From Solirubrobacteraceae bacterium (GTDB lineage Bacteria > Actinomycetota > Thermoleophilia > Solirubrobacterales > Solirubrobacteraceae), in contig JAUYGN010000011.1 of assembly GCA_030690545.1 (NCBI GenBank), positions 1-64,000 on the forward strand: a DNA stretch of 64,000 nt, in the 5' to 3' direction. Below, piece by piece: positions 42,701 through 50,270 of this stretch (the first letter of the stretch is position 1; each line of letters starts with the position of its first letter). The position numbers were made by a program, and so were the translations under genes. Below the pieces are notes generated by a model. It was not told the DNA's origin. It was given only the letters and a program-made list of their open reading frames with translations, and did no database searches.

Positions 42701-44469
42701 GAGCTCGAATCCGACACCGACGTCACGCGACCACCGGTCAGGGACATCGTGATCGTCCGGCCTGCGGGATCGGTGGCGACGATCGTCGACGCATCCGGAT
42801 AGGACAGCTGCACCTCGTACCCGTTCAGGTCGCGGATCGCGGCCAACCGGCCGGACGGGTCGAAGTCGAAGATCTCATGCTTGCGCCGCGTGAACGTCCA
42901 CGATCCGTCGACGTTCTCGACCAGCTCGACGTGCAGCCTCGGCGGCACGTAGAACCCGCCCGCGCCGTCGGCGTTCAGGGTCACGAGACTGCCGTTCTCC
43001 TCGGTGATCGTCGCGGTCCCCGTCTCGGCGTCGACGTCCAGCGACATCGTCAGACTCGAATCCCACCCGAACCCGAACGGGCCGTCGGCGGCCGCGCGCG
43101 ACGAGTTGTACGTCCGCTCCAGCACGAAGCCCGACCCGCGGCCCGGAATCGACAGGTCCGTGAACGTGTGCCAGAAGTTCCCCGTCGCGCAGTTGACCGG
43201 CTGCCCCTTGCACGGATCGCGGTGATCGGTCGACCGCGAGCCCCCGCCGTTGCGCTCGTCATCTGCCGGATCGTTCGGGATTCCCAACCCGGAGACCGCC
43301 ACCTGCGTCAGCCGCGTCGTCGTCGTCCCGTCGCCCACCTGTCCGGACGAGTTCAGCCCCCACGCCCGGAACCCCGTGTCCGACCTGACCGCCAGCGAAT
43401 GCGACGCCCCGCCCGCGACGGCGACCGCGTTCGCGATCTCGAACACCGCTACGGGCGCATCGCGCTGCGTCGTCGTGCCGTCTCCCAGCTGCCCCGACGA
43501 GTTCGCACCCCAAGCACGAGCCGTGTCGTCACCGGCGATCGCGAGACCGTGGGACTCGCCGGCGGCGACCGCGTTCATCTCCGACAGCCCGGCGATCATT
43601 CCCGGCACCGCCGAGTCGATGCACGTCCCGAAGATGCAGTTGCGGCCCAGCTGGCCGTCCGTGTTGCGACCCCATGTCCAGACCCGGCCGAGGTCGTCGC
43701 GCGCCATCGACCAGTCCCCGGCGGCCGCGACCTCGACGATGTTCGTCAGCCCCGGGATCACATCCGGGGGATCGCCCGTTCCGCTCGCCGGCGAACGGCC
43801 CAGCTGCCCGTTGGTCCCCAGGCCCCAGCTCCACACCGTCCCCGTGCTGCTGAGCGCCAGCGTGTGGTTGGCGCCCTGCGCCACCGCCGTGAACGTGCCC
43901 GTCGCCCCGACCACGGCGACCGGCGCATGACGATCGATCGTCGTGCCGTCGCCGACCTGCTGGAGGAAGTTCTCCCCCCACGCATACAACGCACCGCTCG
44001 CCACCGCCACCGAGTTGCTCGGGCCGGTGGCGATCGCGGACACGCCCGTCAGCCCCGACACCGCGACCGGGCTCGAGCGCTGGATCGTCGTCCCGTCGCC
44101 CAGCTCGCCGTCGTCGTTCGAGCCCCAGGCGCGCAACGTCCGGTCGTGGAGAAGCGCCAGCGAGTGGTTCCCACCGGCGGCAACCGCACGCACCCCGCCC
44201 GTCAGATCGGACACGGCGACCGGGACACTCGACGACGACGACTCGCCGTCGCCCAGCTGGCCGCTTGTCCCAGCGCCCCAAGCCCGCACCGAGCCATCCG
44301 GGATCACGGCGACCGAGTGGGCCGCTCCCGCCGCAACTCGCGCAGCGGCCGGTTCCACGAACGAGGGCGGTCCCATCCCGAGAACCCCCAGCATGACCAG
44401 ACCAAGCACCAACATGCCCGCCCGCGACAGGTGTCCGCGCGAGTGTCGAGGATTCCAAGCAGCAGTCAT
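39766..44469 (-). CDS. Large secreted RCC1-YD repeat (RHS) protein
   Basis: A 1567-residue protein starting ATG at 44469 behind GGAGGAGATT. Residues 1-42 form a signal peptide (MLVLGLVMLGVLG). Residues ~43-400 hold about seven RCC1-type repeats (xRAWGxNxxGQLGDGTTxxRxxPVAV). A linker leads to a DUF6531-like start (CATGNFWHTFTDLSIPGRGSGFVLERTYNS) and about 900 residues of YD repeats (YDxxGxLTxxT), ending in the RHS core box YLRARYYDPGTGQFLTRDPL near residue 1410. The last ~110 residues are a variable tip with a small hydrophobic stretch, VGDIGISAGLGAATA and a Pro-rich end. RHS shells encapsulate C-terminal toxins or act as surface proteins; tip activity is unknown. Confidence 0.92.
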   Translation of the reverse strand: MTAAWNPRHSRGHLSRAGMLVLGLVMLGVLGMGPPSFVEPAAARVAAGAAHSVAVIPDGSVRAWGAGTSGQLGDGESSSSSVPVAVSDLTGGVRAVAAGGNHSLALLHDRTLRAWGSNDDGELGDGTTIQRSSPVAVSGLTGVSAIATGPSNSVAVASGALYAWGENFLQQVGDGTTIDRHAPVAVVGATGTFTAVAQGANHTLALSSTGTVWSWGLGTNGQLGRSPASGTGDPPDVIPGLTNIVEVAAAGDWSMARDDLGRVWTWGRNTDGQLGRNCIFGTCIDSAVPGMIAGLSEMNAVAAGESHGLAIAGDDTARAWGANSSGQLGDGTTTQRDAPVAVFEIANAVAVAGGASHSLAVRSDTGFRAWGLNSSGQVGDGTTTTRLTQVAVSGLGIPNDPADDERNGGGSRSTDHRDPCKGQPVNCATGNFWHTFTDLSIPGRGSGFVLERTYNSSRAAADGPFGFGWDSSLTMSLDVDAETGTATITEENGSLVTLNADGAGGFYVPPRLHVELVENVDGSWTFTRRKHEIFDFDPSGRLAAIRDLNGYEVQLSYPDASTIVATDPAGRTITMSLTGGRVTSVSDSSSPARTLSYTYDGSGNLTHVVDVNGGTTTFGYDGSHRVLTMRMPGHFGDTTTVPVPEFTNVYDGEDRVVSQTDPLGREMLFDYTTVPGSTRITDPEGNVEVEEFEDGLLVSLTRGAGSADEATWTYEHDPDTLGVTKVTDPLDRERTRTYDAAGNVLSETDALDRETVSTYDALNRPLTITDPAGDTTTMTYDGAGNLLTTSRPLKDSGGSTIDAATTTLSYDGQPGDVTKIADPLGKEWTYDYNAQGDRVSATDPLGNTTTSVFDTAGRMTSMVSARGNASGADPADYTTTYEHDPDGLVTKVTDPEGGETLLAYDANRNLVEQTDPNGNETTYAYDPADQLVRVERPDDSELGYEYDDNGNVTTRSDGAGADRTYAYDPLDRMTTTTDPLSRETTISYDLAGNRASVTDPQSRVASLSHDVAGQVTAIDYSDPGTPDVTGITYDDLGRRVAMTDQTGTSTWAYDSLGRLTSSATAAGTIGYAHDLADRLTSISYPNGVGTITRGYDDAGRLTSVKDPVDRESTFGYDADGNVTTRGLANGVTDTLTYDHAGRLSGIGVEDDTSTELATFAYVRDPTGQLESVASTGLLDADDHDYGYTQLNQLQDVDTDAYAYDPAENLTALLEGTHQAFNTANELCFTAPTPGGSCGAPPTGATTYAYDQSGSRTMVTPPSGPAQALGYDQADRLTSVTEGSLDASYAYDGDGLRISKTVDAVTTSFAWDASQGLALLLTETTGTDTTAYLYGPGGQVMQRLDPSGDPVYYSHDQLGSVRLITDQNADPVATYTYDPYGNTTNSTGTLQQPFGYAGEYHDAETGLVYLRARYYDPGTGQFLTRDPLETLTGQAYAYANNNPITHTDPSGEAPPLLVAALILGGGGAAGGAAIDFGSQVAGNLFRGCGPLDDIDVGDIGISAGLGAATAPLPLLRLVPGKKAACVVGVACTFADDYFQIPHPPRRPPIPGQSTRDLKKDPPISGPPR

Positions 44470-44522
44470 GCAATCTCCTCCGCCGACGAGTCACCGTGAG
44501 ATCGGCCATCCCACGCCCGTGC

Positions 44523-44552
44523 AGCCTATGCATTACCTATGAATATAGTCAA
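44523..44552 (-). promoter_or_regulatory. Promoter of the RHS gene
   Basis: On the minus strand, TTGACT (44547-44552) and TAGGCT (44523-44528) are spaced by 18 bp in an AT-rich patch, giving a leader of about 50 nt before the RHS ATG. The remaining gap to 44790 (about 240 bp) shows no gene; it should hold the promoter of the AI-2E-type gene. Confidence 0.45.
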
Positions 44553-44790
44553 GAACTTGGGCTCGTCCTGCGTCATGCGCTGGTTCGAAACCCGCAATTC
44601 ACCTCAATACGCAGCAAGCTGGAGTCTTGTGCGCAGCCGCTTGGCACGTCGTGCTCGACGCCGCATCGCACGACTTCGGGGGCACGCTGCCTGAGCGATC
44701 GCCGCGCGCGTCCGCGGACCAAGCTCGCCGACCGCGACCGGTAGCGTGTGCGGCGGCCACGCTCAGGACGGGCGCCGCTCCTCACCCATC

Positions 44791-45951
44791 ATGAGCCGTC
44801 CGGTATCCGAACAGAACCCGCCTCCCGCCGTCTCGCCAGACGGTGCGCAGCCACGACCGCTGCTCGCCGTGGCCGCCGAGCGCAGCCTGCAGCTGCTGCT
44901 GATCGCGGCCGCCGTGACGGCGATCGTCTTCGTGCTCGTCCAGCTGCGGCTCGTCGTCCTGCCGGTCATCGCGGCGCTGTTCGTCGCGACCGTGCTGGCG
45001 CCCGTGGCGCTCTGGCTGCGACGTCACCGCTGGCCCGCAGCGCTCGCCGCCGTCACGACGATGACGCTCGCGGTGGCGTTCCTGGGGCTCATCGTGGCGG
45101 CGATCGTGCCAGCGGTCGTCAGCGAGGTCGGCAACGTCGGCGGCAGCGCGCGGCAGGGCCTCGACGAGGTGCTCACCTGGCTGACGCGCGGTCCGCTCGA
45201 CCTGGACCAGCAGGACATCAACCGGGCGATCGACCGAGGGCTCGAGCAGCTGCGCGAGAGCAGCGGCCTGATCGCCGGCGGGGTGATCAGCGGCGCGCTG
45301 CTGATCGGAGAGCTGATCGCCGGCCTGCTGCTCGTCATCGTCCTGCTGTTCTTCTTCCTGAAGGACGGCGATCGCATCTGGAGCTGGCTCGTCGGGCTCG
45401 CGCCCGCGCCGCGCCGCGCCGATCTCGACGAGGTCGGACGGCGCGCCTGGTCGACGCTCAGCGGCTACATACGCGGCATCAGCATCATCGCGATGATCGA
45501 CGCGATCCTGATCGGCATCGCCCTGGCATTGATCGGGGTGCCGCTCGTCGTCCCGCTGATGGTGCTGACCTTCTTCGGCGCGTTCATCCCGCTCGTCGGA
45601 GCGTTCGTCGCCGGCGGCGTCGCCGCGCTCGTCGCGCTCGTCTCCGTCGGACCGTTCGCGGCATTGCTCGTGGTCGTCGTGATCACGGTCATCCAGCAGC
45701 TCGAAGGAGACCTGCTGTACCCGGTCATCGTCGGCCAGAGCATCGACCTGCATCCCGTCGCGATCCTGCTCGTGCTGACCGGCGGCGTCGTCGTCGCCGG
45801 CATCATCGGCGCCCTGCTGGCCGTCCCGCTCGCGGCCGTCGTCTGGGCGGTCGTCTGCTACGTCCGCGACAAGAGCGAGGAGGCGTCCGGCGAGCCACCG
45901 GCTGCCGGCAGCGACTCGTCGGCGTCGGAGCCCGAGCCGGCGAACGCGTAA
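44791..45951 (+). CDS. AI-2E family transporter (TqsA/PerM-like permease)
   Basis: A 386-residue membrane protein with about eight helices in the arrangement of the AI-2E/UPF0118 family: three near the N-terminus (residues 30-110), a soluble segment (about 110-165), then LLVIVLLFFFLKDGDRIW, GYIRGISIIAMIDAILIGIALALIGVPLVVPLMVLTFFGAFIPLVGAFVAG and QQLEGDLLYPVIVGQSIDLHPVAILL, which are the family signatures. Members export autoinducer-2 or act as Na+/H+ antiporters; the substrate cannot be told. Start ATG at 44791 preferred over an in-frame GTG at 44746. Acidic Ser-rich C-terminus. Confidence 0.88.
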   Translation: MSRPVSEQNPPPAVSPDGAQPRPLLAVAAERSLQLLLIAAAVTAIVFVLVQLRLVVLPVIAALFVATVLAPVALWLRRHRWPAALAAVTTMTLAVAFLGLIVAAIVPAVVSEVGNVGGSARQGLDEVLTWLTRGPLDLDQQDINRAIDRGLEQLRESSGLIAGGVISGALLIGELIAGLLLVIVLLFFFLKDGDRIWSWLVGLAPAPRRADLDEVGRRAWSTLSGYIRGISIIAMIDAILIGIALALIGVPLVVPLMVLTFFGAFIPLVGAFVAGGVAALVALVSVGPFAALLVVVVITVIQQLEGDLLYPVIVGQSIDLHPVAILLVLTGGVVVAGIIGALLAVPLAAVVWAVVCYVRDKSEEASGEPPAAGSDSSASEPEPANA

Positions 45952-45968
45952 GGACGCCACCGCCACGG

Positions 45969-46005
45969 GTGCGAGTTTCGGCGGTTGAACCGCCGAACGT
46001 CGCAC
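45969..46005. terminator. Bidirectional hairpin between the AI-2E-type gene and dapL
   Basis: Arms of 18 nt (45969-45986 and 45988-46005) pair with two mismatches around a tight turn, lying between two convergent genes. There is no U tract, as usual in GC-rich actinobacteria. Confidence 0.6.
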
Positions 46006-46066
46006 CGCGACGCGCGCTCGGCGAGAGGACCCGGCCGCACGCGCGCGTCACACGCCGCGCGAGCCG

Positions 46067-47233
46067 TCAGGCCGCGAGCCGGCCGAGCCGCTGGACGGCC
46101 TCCAGCAGCCGGTCGTCGGGCGTCGTCAGCGAGATCCTGAAGAAGCCCTCGCCGTTGGGCCCATAGGCGCCGCCCGGCGAGATCACGACGGCGGCCTCCT
46201 CGAGCACGTGCTCGCAGTACGCGGCGGCGTCCTCGAAGCCGGCGGGCACCGGTGCCCAGACGTAGATCGTGCCCTTCGGCGGCGTGACGTCGACGCCGAT
46301 CCTCCGCAGCGCGTCGACGACGAGGTCGCGGCGGCGCAGGTAGAGCGCGTTCATCTCCCTGACGTCGCCGTCGGCGTCCGGGCTGAGCGCGGCGATCGCG
46401 GCGAGCTGGACGGCTTCGAAGTTGCCCGAGTCGATGTTCGTCTTGAGCTTCCAGTACGCCGCGATCGCGTCGGCGTTGCCGACGATCGCCGCGCAGCGCC
46501 AGCCGGTCATGTTGTAGCCCTTCGACCACGAGAACACCTCGACGCCGACGTCCTTCGCGCCCGGCGTGGCGAGGAACGAGGGCGCGCGGTAGCCGTCGTA
46601 CGTCGTCTCGGAGTAGGCGTTGTCGTGCACGGCGAGGACGTCGTTGGCAGCCGCGAAGTCGACGGCCTCCTCGAAGAAGCCGGGGCGCACGACCGCTCCG
46701 GTCGGGTTGTTCGGGTAGTTGAAGAACATGAGCTTCGCGCGCTTGCGGTCGGCCTCGGAGATCGCCGACAGGTCGGGCGTGAAGCCGCGCTCGGGCAGCA
46801 GCGCCATCAGCACCGGGTCGCCGCCGGCGATCAGCGGCCCGCCGGTGTAGACCGGGTAGCCGGGATCGGCGCTGAGCGCCGCGTCGCCTGGATCGAGGAA
46901 CGCCAGGTTGAGGTTGAAGATGCACTCCTTGGCGCCGATCGCCGGCATGATCTCGGTGTCCGGGTCGAGCTCGACGTCGAAGCGGCGCATGTAGAAGTCC
47001 GAGACGGCCTGGCGGAAGTCCTGACGACCGCGGTTGGACGGGTACCGGTGCGTCTCGGGCTCGCTGACGGCCTCCTGCATCGCGTCGACGATGATCGCCG
47101 GCGTCGGCCGGTCCGGATCGCCGATCCCGAGCGAGATGACGTCGATGCCCTGCGCGCGCTTGGCAGCGATCTTGCGCTCGAGCTCGGCGAACAGGTAGGG
47201 CGGGATCAGGTCGAGGCGCTTGGAGGGCTTCAC
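46067..47233 (-). CDS. dapL: LL-diaminopimelate aminotransferase
   Basis: A 388-residue class I/II PLP aminotransferase converting tetrahydrodipicolinate directly to LL-diaminopimelate. RLDLIPPYLFAELERKIAAKRAQGIDVISLGIGDPDRPTP at the N-terminus is typical of DapL. The PLP lysine is in FSWSKGYNMTGWR; FFNYPNNPTGAVV and HDNAYSETTYDG bind cofactor and substrate. GTG at 47233 overlaps the dapF stop (GTGA at 47230-47233). The pair dapF-dapL is a lysine/peptidoglycan cluster that bypasses the acylated DAP routes. Confidence 0.92.
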   Translation of the reverse strand: MKPSKRLDLIPPYLFAELERKIAAKRAQGIDVISLGIGDPDRPTPAIIVDAMQEAVSEPETHRYPSNRGRQDFRQAVSDFYMRRFDVELDPDTEIMPAIGAKECIFNLNLAFLDPGDAALSADPGYPVYTGGPLIAGGDPVLMALLPERGFTPDLSAISEADRKRAKLMFFNYPNNPTGAVVRPGFFEEAVDFAAANDVLAVHDNAYSETTYDGYRAPSFLATPGAKDVGVEVFSWSKGYNMTGWRCAAIVGNADAIAAYWKLKTNIDSGNFEAVQLAAIAALSPDADGDVREMNALYLRRRDLVVDALRRIGVDVTPPKGTIYVWAPVPAGFEDAAAYCEHVLEEAAVVISPGGAYGPNGEGFFRISLTTPDDRLLEAVQRLGRLAA

Positions 47234-48090
47234 AGGTTCTCCAGTTCGGTGCAGAAGTCGTCGGCGAGCTCGCCACGGTAGACGGGCCTCGCCCATCCGG
47301 TCAGGTCGAAGTGCAGGTCCTCGGCGACGTCGACGACGAGCTCGCCGCCGTCGAGGCGCACGGTCACGGGCGAGTCGCCGCCGCGCAGGACGTAGGCGAT
47401 CGCGGCGCCGCTGGCGCCTGTCCCCGAGGACATCGTCTCCCCCACGCCACGCTCGAAGATCCGCGCGCGGATCACGCCGGGCTCAAGCTCCGCGTACCAG
47501 GAGACGTTCGTGCGGTTCGGGAACAGCTCGTGACGCTCGATCGCCGGGCCGACCCGCGCGAGCTCGAGCGCCTCGAGCTCGTCGAGGTCGGGATGGTGGA
47601 TCGCGCATTGCGGGTTGCCGACCTGGACGTGCTGGAAGCGCCATGTGCGGCCGTCCTGCGTCGTCAGCTGGGCGGCGCCGTCGGCGTCGCCGGACGGGAA
47701 GTCGTCCGACGACGTGCGCGCGCGGCCCATGTCCAGCGTGCACGTGTCGGGGCCGGTGATGTGCGGGCGGATCTCGCCGGCGCCGGTCTGGATCGAGAAG
47801 CGGTCCGTGTCGACCCAGCCGTTGCGGCGCAGGTACATGACGGCCTCGCGCGCGCCGTTGCCCGACAGCCCGGACTCCGAGCCGTCGGGGTTGAAGATCC
47901 TCAGCCGCGCGACGAATCCTGGCCCGTCGGGCTCGGACAGCAGCAGGATCCCGTCCGAGCCGACGCCGGTGTGGACGTCGCAGATGCGCTCGATGCGCTG
48001 CGGCGTGAAATCGAACGCCAGGGCCCGCTGCTCGAAGATGAGGTAGTCGTTGCCGAGCGCCTGCCACTTCTCGAATGCGATCGTCGTCAT
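47230..48090 (-). CDS. dapF: Diaminopimelate epimerase-like protein lacking both catalytic cysteines
   Basis: A 286-residue DapF-fold protein: FEKWQALGNDYLIFEQ, IERICDVHTGVGSDGILLL, RIFNPDGSESGLSGNGAREA, QVGNPQCAIHHPD and ERGVGETMSSGTGASGAA. DapF converts LL- to meso-diaminopimelate through two cysteines acting as base and acid. In the signature NxDGSx4CGNGxR the cysteine is Ser76 (codon TCG, 47863-47865). In the second motif, normally ACGTG, it is Ser222 (TCG, 47425-47427). The rest of the fold seems intact. Either serine works in this lineage, or the protein has another activity. The ATG at 48090 overlaps the miaA stop; an internal TAGACT lies 10 nt upstream. Confidence 0.85.
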   Translation of the reverse strand: MTTIAFEKWQALGNDYLIFEQRALAFDFTPQRIERICDVHTGVGSDGILLLSEPDGPGFVARLRIFNPDGSESGLSGNGAREAVMYLRRNGWVDTDRFSIQTGAGEIRPHITGPDTCTLDMGRARTSSDDFPSGDADGAAQLTTQDGRTWRFQHVQVGNPQCAIHHPDLDELEALELARVGPAIERHELFPNRTNVSWYAELEPGVIRARIFERGVGETMSSGTGASGAAIAYVLRGGDSPVTVRLDGGELVVDVAEDLHFDLTGWARPVYRGELADDFCTELENL

Positions 48091-48989
48091 GCGGGCGCGG
48101 AGTCTATGAGGGCTGCCACGTGCTCTGGCTCCTGGCTGGTCATGTCGATCGCCTCCACGTCGGGCAGCTTGCGCATCCAGGTCAGCTGGCGGCGAGCGTA
48201 GTTGCGGGTGCGCCGCTTCATCGCATCGACGTCGCCGCTGCGCAGCTGCTCGAAGCCGAGCGCGGCGCGAGCGGTGTCCGAGGCGCCGGCGGCGTGCGCC
48301 CGCTGCACCTCGGCGACGACGCCCGCGGCGACCATCGCGTCGACGCGCGCCTCGATCCGCGCGTAGAGCTCCTCGCGGTCGCGGATCAGGCCGACGAGGC
48401 GCGTCGGGTGGCGCGTCTCGCGCGTCCACAGCTGGCTGGGCGTGGTCGCGGGCACGAGCGCGCCCTGGTCGTGCAGCTCGAGCGCGCGCACGATCCGGTG
48501 GCGGTCGCGCGGCTCGATCCGCTCGGCGGCCCACGGTGCCTTGCCGGCGAGCTCGGCGTGCAGCGCCTGCGGCCCGCGCGCGTCGAGCTCGGCCTGCCAG
48601 CGCTCGCGCACGCCCGCGGGCGGCGGTGGGCGCAGCTCCAGCTCGGCGAGCGCGGCGCGCAGGTACAGCCCGGTGCCGCCGACGACGATCGGCGTGGCGC
48701 CCTCGGCCAGCAGTCCGTCGATCTCGGCGTGCGCGAGGGCGGCGTACTCGGCGACCGAGAAGCGCTCGCTCACGGGCAGGAACGCGACGAGCCGGTGCTC
48801 GAGGACCGCGCGCTGCGCCGCGTCGGGAACGCCGGTGAGGATCTCCAGGCCCCGGTAGACCTGCAGCGCGTCGGCCGAGACCGCCACCGGTCGCTCGCCT
48901 CTGGCGCGCAGCCGCTGCGCGAGCGCCAGCGCGACCTCGGTCTTGCCGACGCCGGTGGGGCCGAACATGGCGAGCAGTCGTCGCGTCAC
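48087..48989 (-). CDS. miaA: tRNA dimethylallyltransferase
   Basis: A 300-residue enzyme adding an isopentenyl group to A37 of tRNAs reading UNN codons. The P-loop is GPTGVGKTEVALALA at the N-terminus; SADALQVYRGLEILT, VGGTGLYLRAALAEL, RIEPRDRHRIVRALE and the C-terminal RNYARRQLTWMRKLP are family signatures. The start is GTG at 48989. It begins the overlapping run miaA-dapF-dapL. Its partner miaB lies 11 kb away in this window. Confidence 0.95.
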   Translation of the reverse strand: MTRRLLAMFGPTGVGKTEVALALAQRLRARGERPVAVSADALQVYRGLEILTGVPDAAQRAVLEHRLVAFLPVSERFSVAEYAALAHAEIDGLLAEGATPIVVGGTGLYLRAALAELELRPPPPAGVRERWQAELDARGPQALHAELAGKAPWAAERIEPRDRHRIVRALELHDQGALVPATTPSQLWTRETRHPTRLVGLIRDREELYARIEARVDAMVAAGVVAEVQRAHAAGASDTARAALGFEQLRSGDVDAMKRRTRNYARRQLTWMRKLPDVEAIDMTSQEPEHVAALIDSAPA

Positions 48990-49033
48990 GAGGCGCAGTA
49001 TGGGCGCAGCGCGACGGGTATCGTGCGCTCGCG

Positions 49034-50197
49034 ATGAGCGTGCGCATCGCGTGTGGCCTGTCCACCGCGTCCGATCCACGGACAGGAGCCGTCGAGGCGG
49101 CCGCCAAGGTGGCCGCGGAGCTGCCCGACGCGAGCATCGATCTGGCGGTCGTGTTCGCTTCGGGCGCGCACCTCGCCAGCCCCGAGGCGACGCTCGAAGG
49201 CGTCCACGACGCGCTGGCGCCCGACGTGCTGATCGGCTGCGGCGCCGGTGGCGTCGTCGGCGACGGCCGCGAGATCGAGGGCGGCACCGCGATCGCCGTC
49301 TGGGCAGCCGCCTTCGAGCACGGGGTCGTCTCGACGTTCCACGCCGAGGTGACCGAGGTGCGAGACGGCGTCGCGATCGCCGGGGTGCCCGACCTGCAGG
49401 GCGCCGGCGGCGCGATCCTGCTGCCCGACCCGTACTCCTTTCCGACCGACGCGGTGCTCGCCGAGCTCGCCGGGCGCGCGCCGGGCGTGCCGGTCCTGGG
49501 CGGGGTCTCGAGCGCTCGCACGCTGCGCGGGCAGGCGGCGCTGTTCCTCGGCGAGCGCGTCGTGCCCGGCGGCGCCGTCGGCGTGCGCTTCGACGGCGTC
49601 GAGCTGCTGCCGTGCGTCTCGCAGGGCGCGACGCCGATCGGCCCCGAGCTCGAGATCACCGCCGGCGAGGGCCGGCTGATCAAGGAGCTCGGCGGGCGAC
49701 CGGCGCTGACCGCCCTGCGCGACGTGCTCGATCGCCTCGACGACGACCAGCGCGAGCTGCTCGCCGAGGGCATGCTGCTCGGGATCGTCGTCGAGCACGG
49801 TCTCGGCGACCACCGGCACGGCGACTTCCTCGTGCGCAGCGTGCTCGGCGGCGACCCGGAGACGGGGACGATCGCCGTCGGGGCGACGATCGAGCAGGGC
49901 CAGGTCGTGCGGGTGCACGCGCGCGACGCGGCATCGGCGGATCGCGATCTCGACGAGGCGCTCGGCCTGCGTCGCCGTGCGCTCGGCGACGACGCCCCGG
50001 CGGGCGCGCTGATGTTCACCTGCAACGGCCGCGGACGCGGGATGTTCGGCCTGCCCGACCACGACGCGGCGGCCGTCACGAGCTGCCTGGGCGACATCCC
50101 GACCGCCGGCTTCTTCGCCGCCGGCGAGATCGGACCGGTCGGCGGCGAGAACTTCCTGCACGGATTCACGGCTACCGTCGCGGTCTTCGCCTCATGA
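49034..50197 (+). CDS. FIST-domain sensory protein
   Basis: A 387-residue protein with the FIST N-terminal domain (GLSTASDPRTGAVEAAAKVAAEL; LIGCGAGGVVGDGREIEGG; PVLGGVSSA) and a FIST_C domain (LFTCNGRGRGMFG-type stretch MFTCNGRGRGMFGLPDHDA, then DIPTAGFFAAGEIGPVGGENFLHGFTATVAVF). FIST domains are proposed to bind small ligands such as amino acids and are often coupled to signalling domains; here no output domain is fused. TATCGT (49019-49024) lies 9 nt before the ATG, so the transcript is probably leaderless. Confidence 0.88.
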   Translation: MSVRIACGLSTASDPRTGAVEAAAKVAAELPDASIDLAVVFASGAHLASPEATLEGVHDALAPDVLIGCGAGGVVGDGREIEGGTAIAVWAAAFEHGVVSTFHAEVTEVRDGVAIAGVPDLQGAGGAILLPDPYSFPTDAVLAELAGRAPGVPVLGGVSSARTLRGQAALFLGERVVPGGAVGVRFDGVELLPCVSQGATPIGPELEITAGEGRLIKELGGRPALTALRDVLDRLDDDQRELLAEGMLLGIVVEHGLGDHRHGDFLVRSVLGGDPETGTIAVGATIEQGQVVRVHARDAASADRDLDEALGLRRRALGDDAPAGALMFTCNGRGRGMFGLPDHDAAAVTSCLGDIPTAGFFAAGEIGPVGGENFLHGFTATVAVFAS

Positions 50198-50270
50198 GCG
50201 CCCGGGCGATGCACGGCGCGCCGCTGGCGTCGGTGCGCAGCCGGCGGCGCGGCGTGGCAGTCTTCGTCGC

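Noticed and set aside
40200-43000. Tandem DNA repeats resembling a CRISPR or satellite
   Set aside because: The recurring similar segments are the coding repeats (YD units of about 20 residues) of the RHS protein, imperfect and without spacers of constant length.
42322-44499. A 725-codon plus-strand open frame opposite the RHS gene
   Set aside because: Its periodic Arg/Val-rich sequence mirrors the RCC1 and YD repeats on the other strand; it has no ribosome binding site or family motif.
44746-44790. A GTG at 44746 as start of the AI-2E-type permease
   Set aside because: It adds fifteen polar residues without family character; the ATG at 44791 begins the usual short tail before the first helix.
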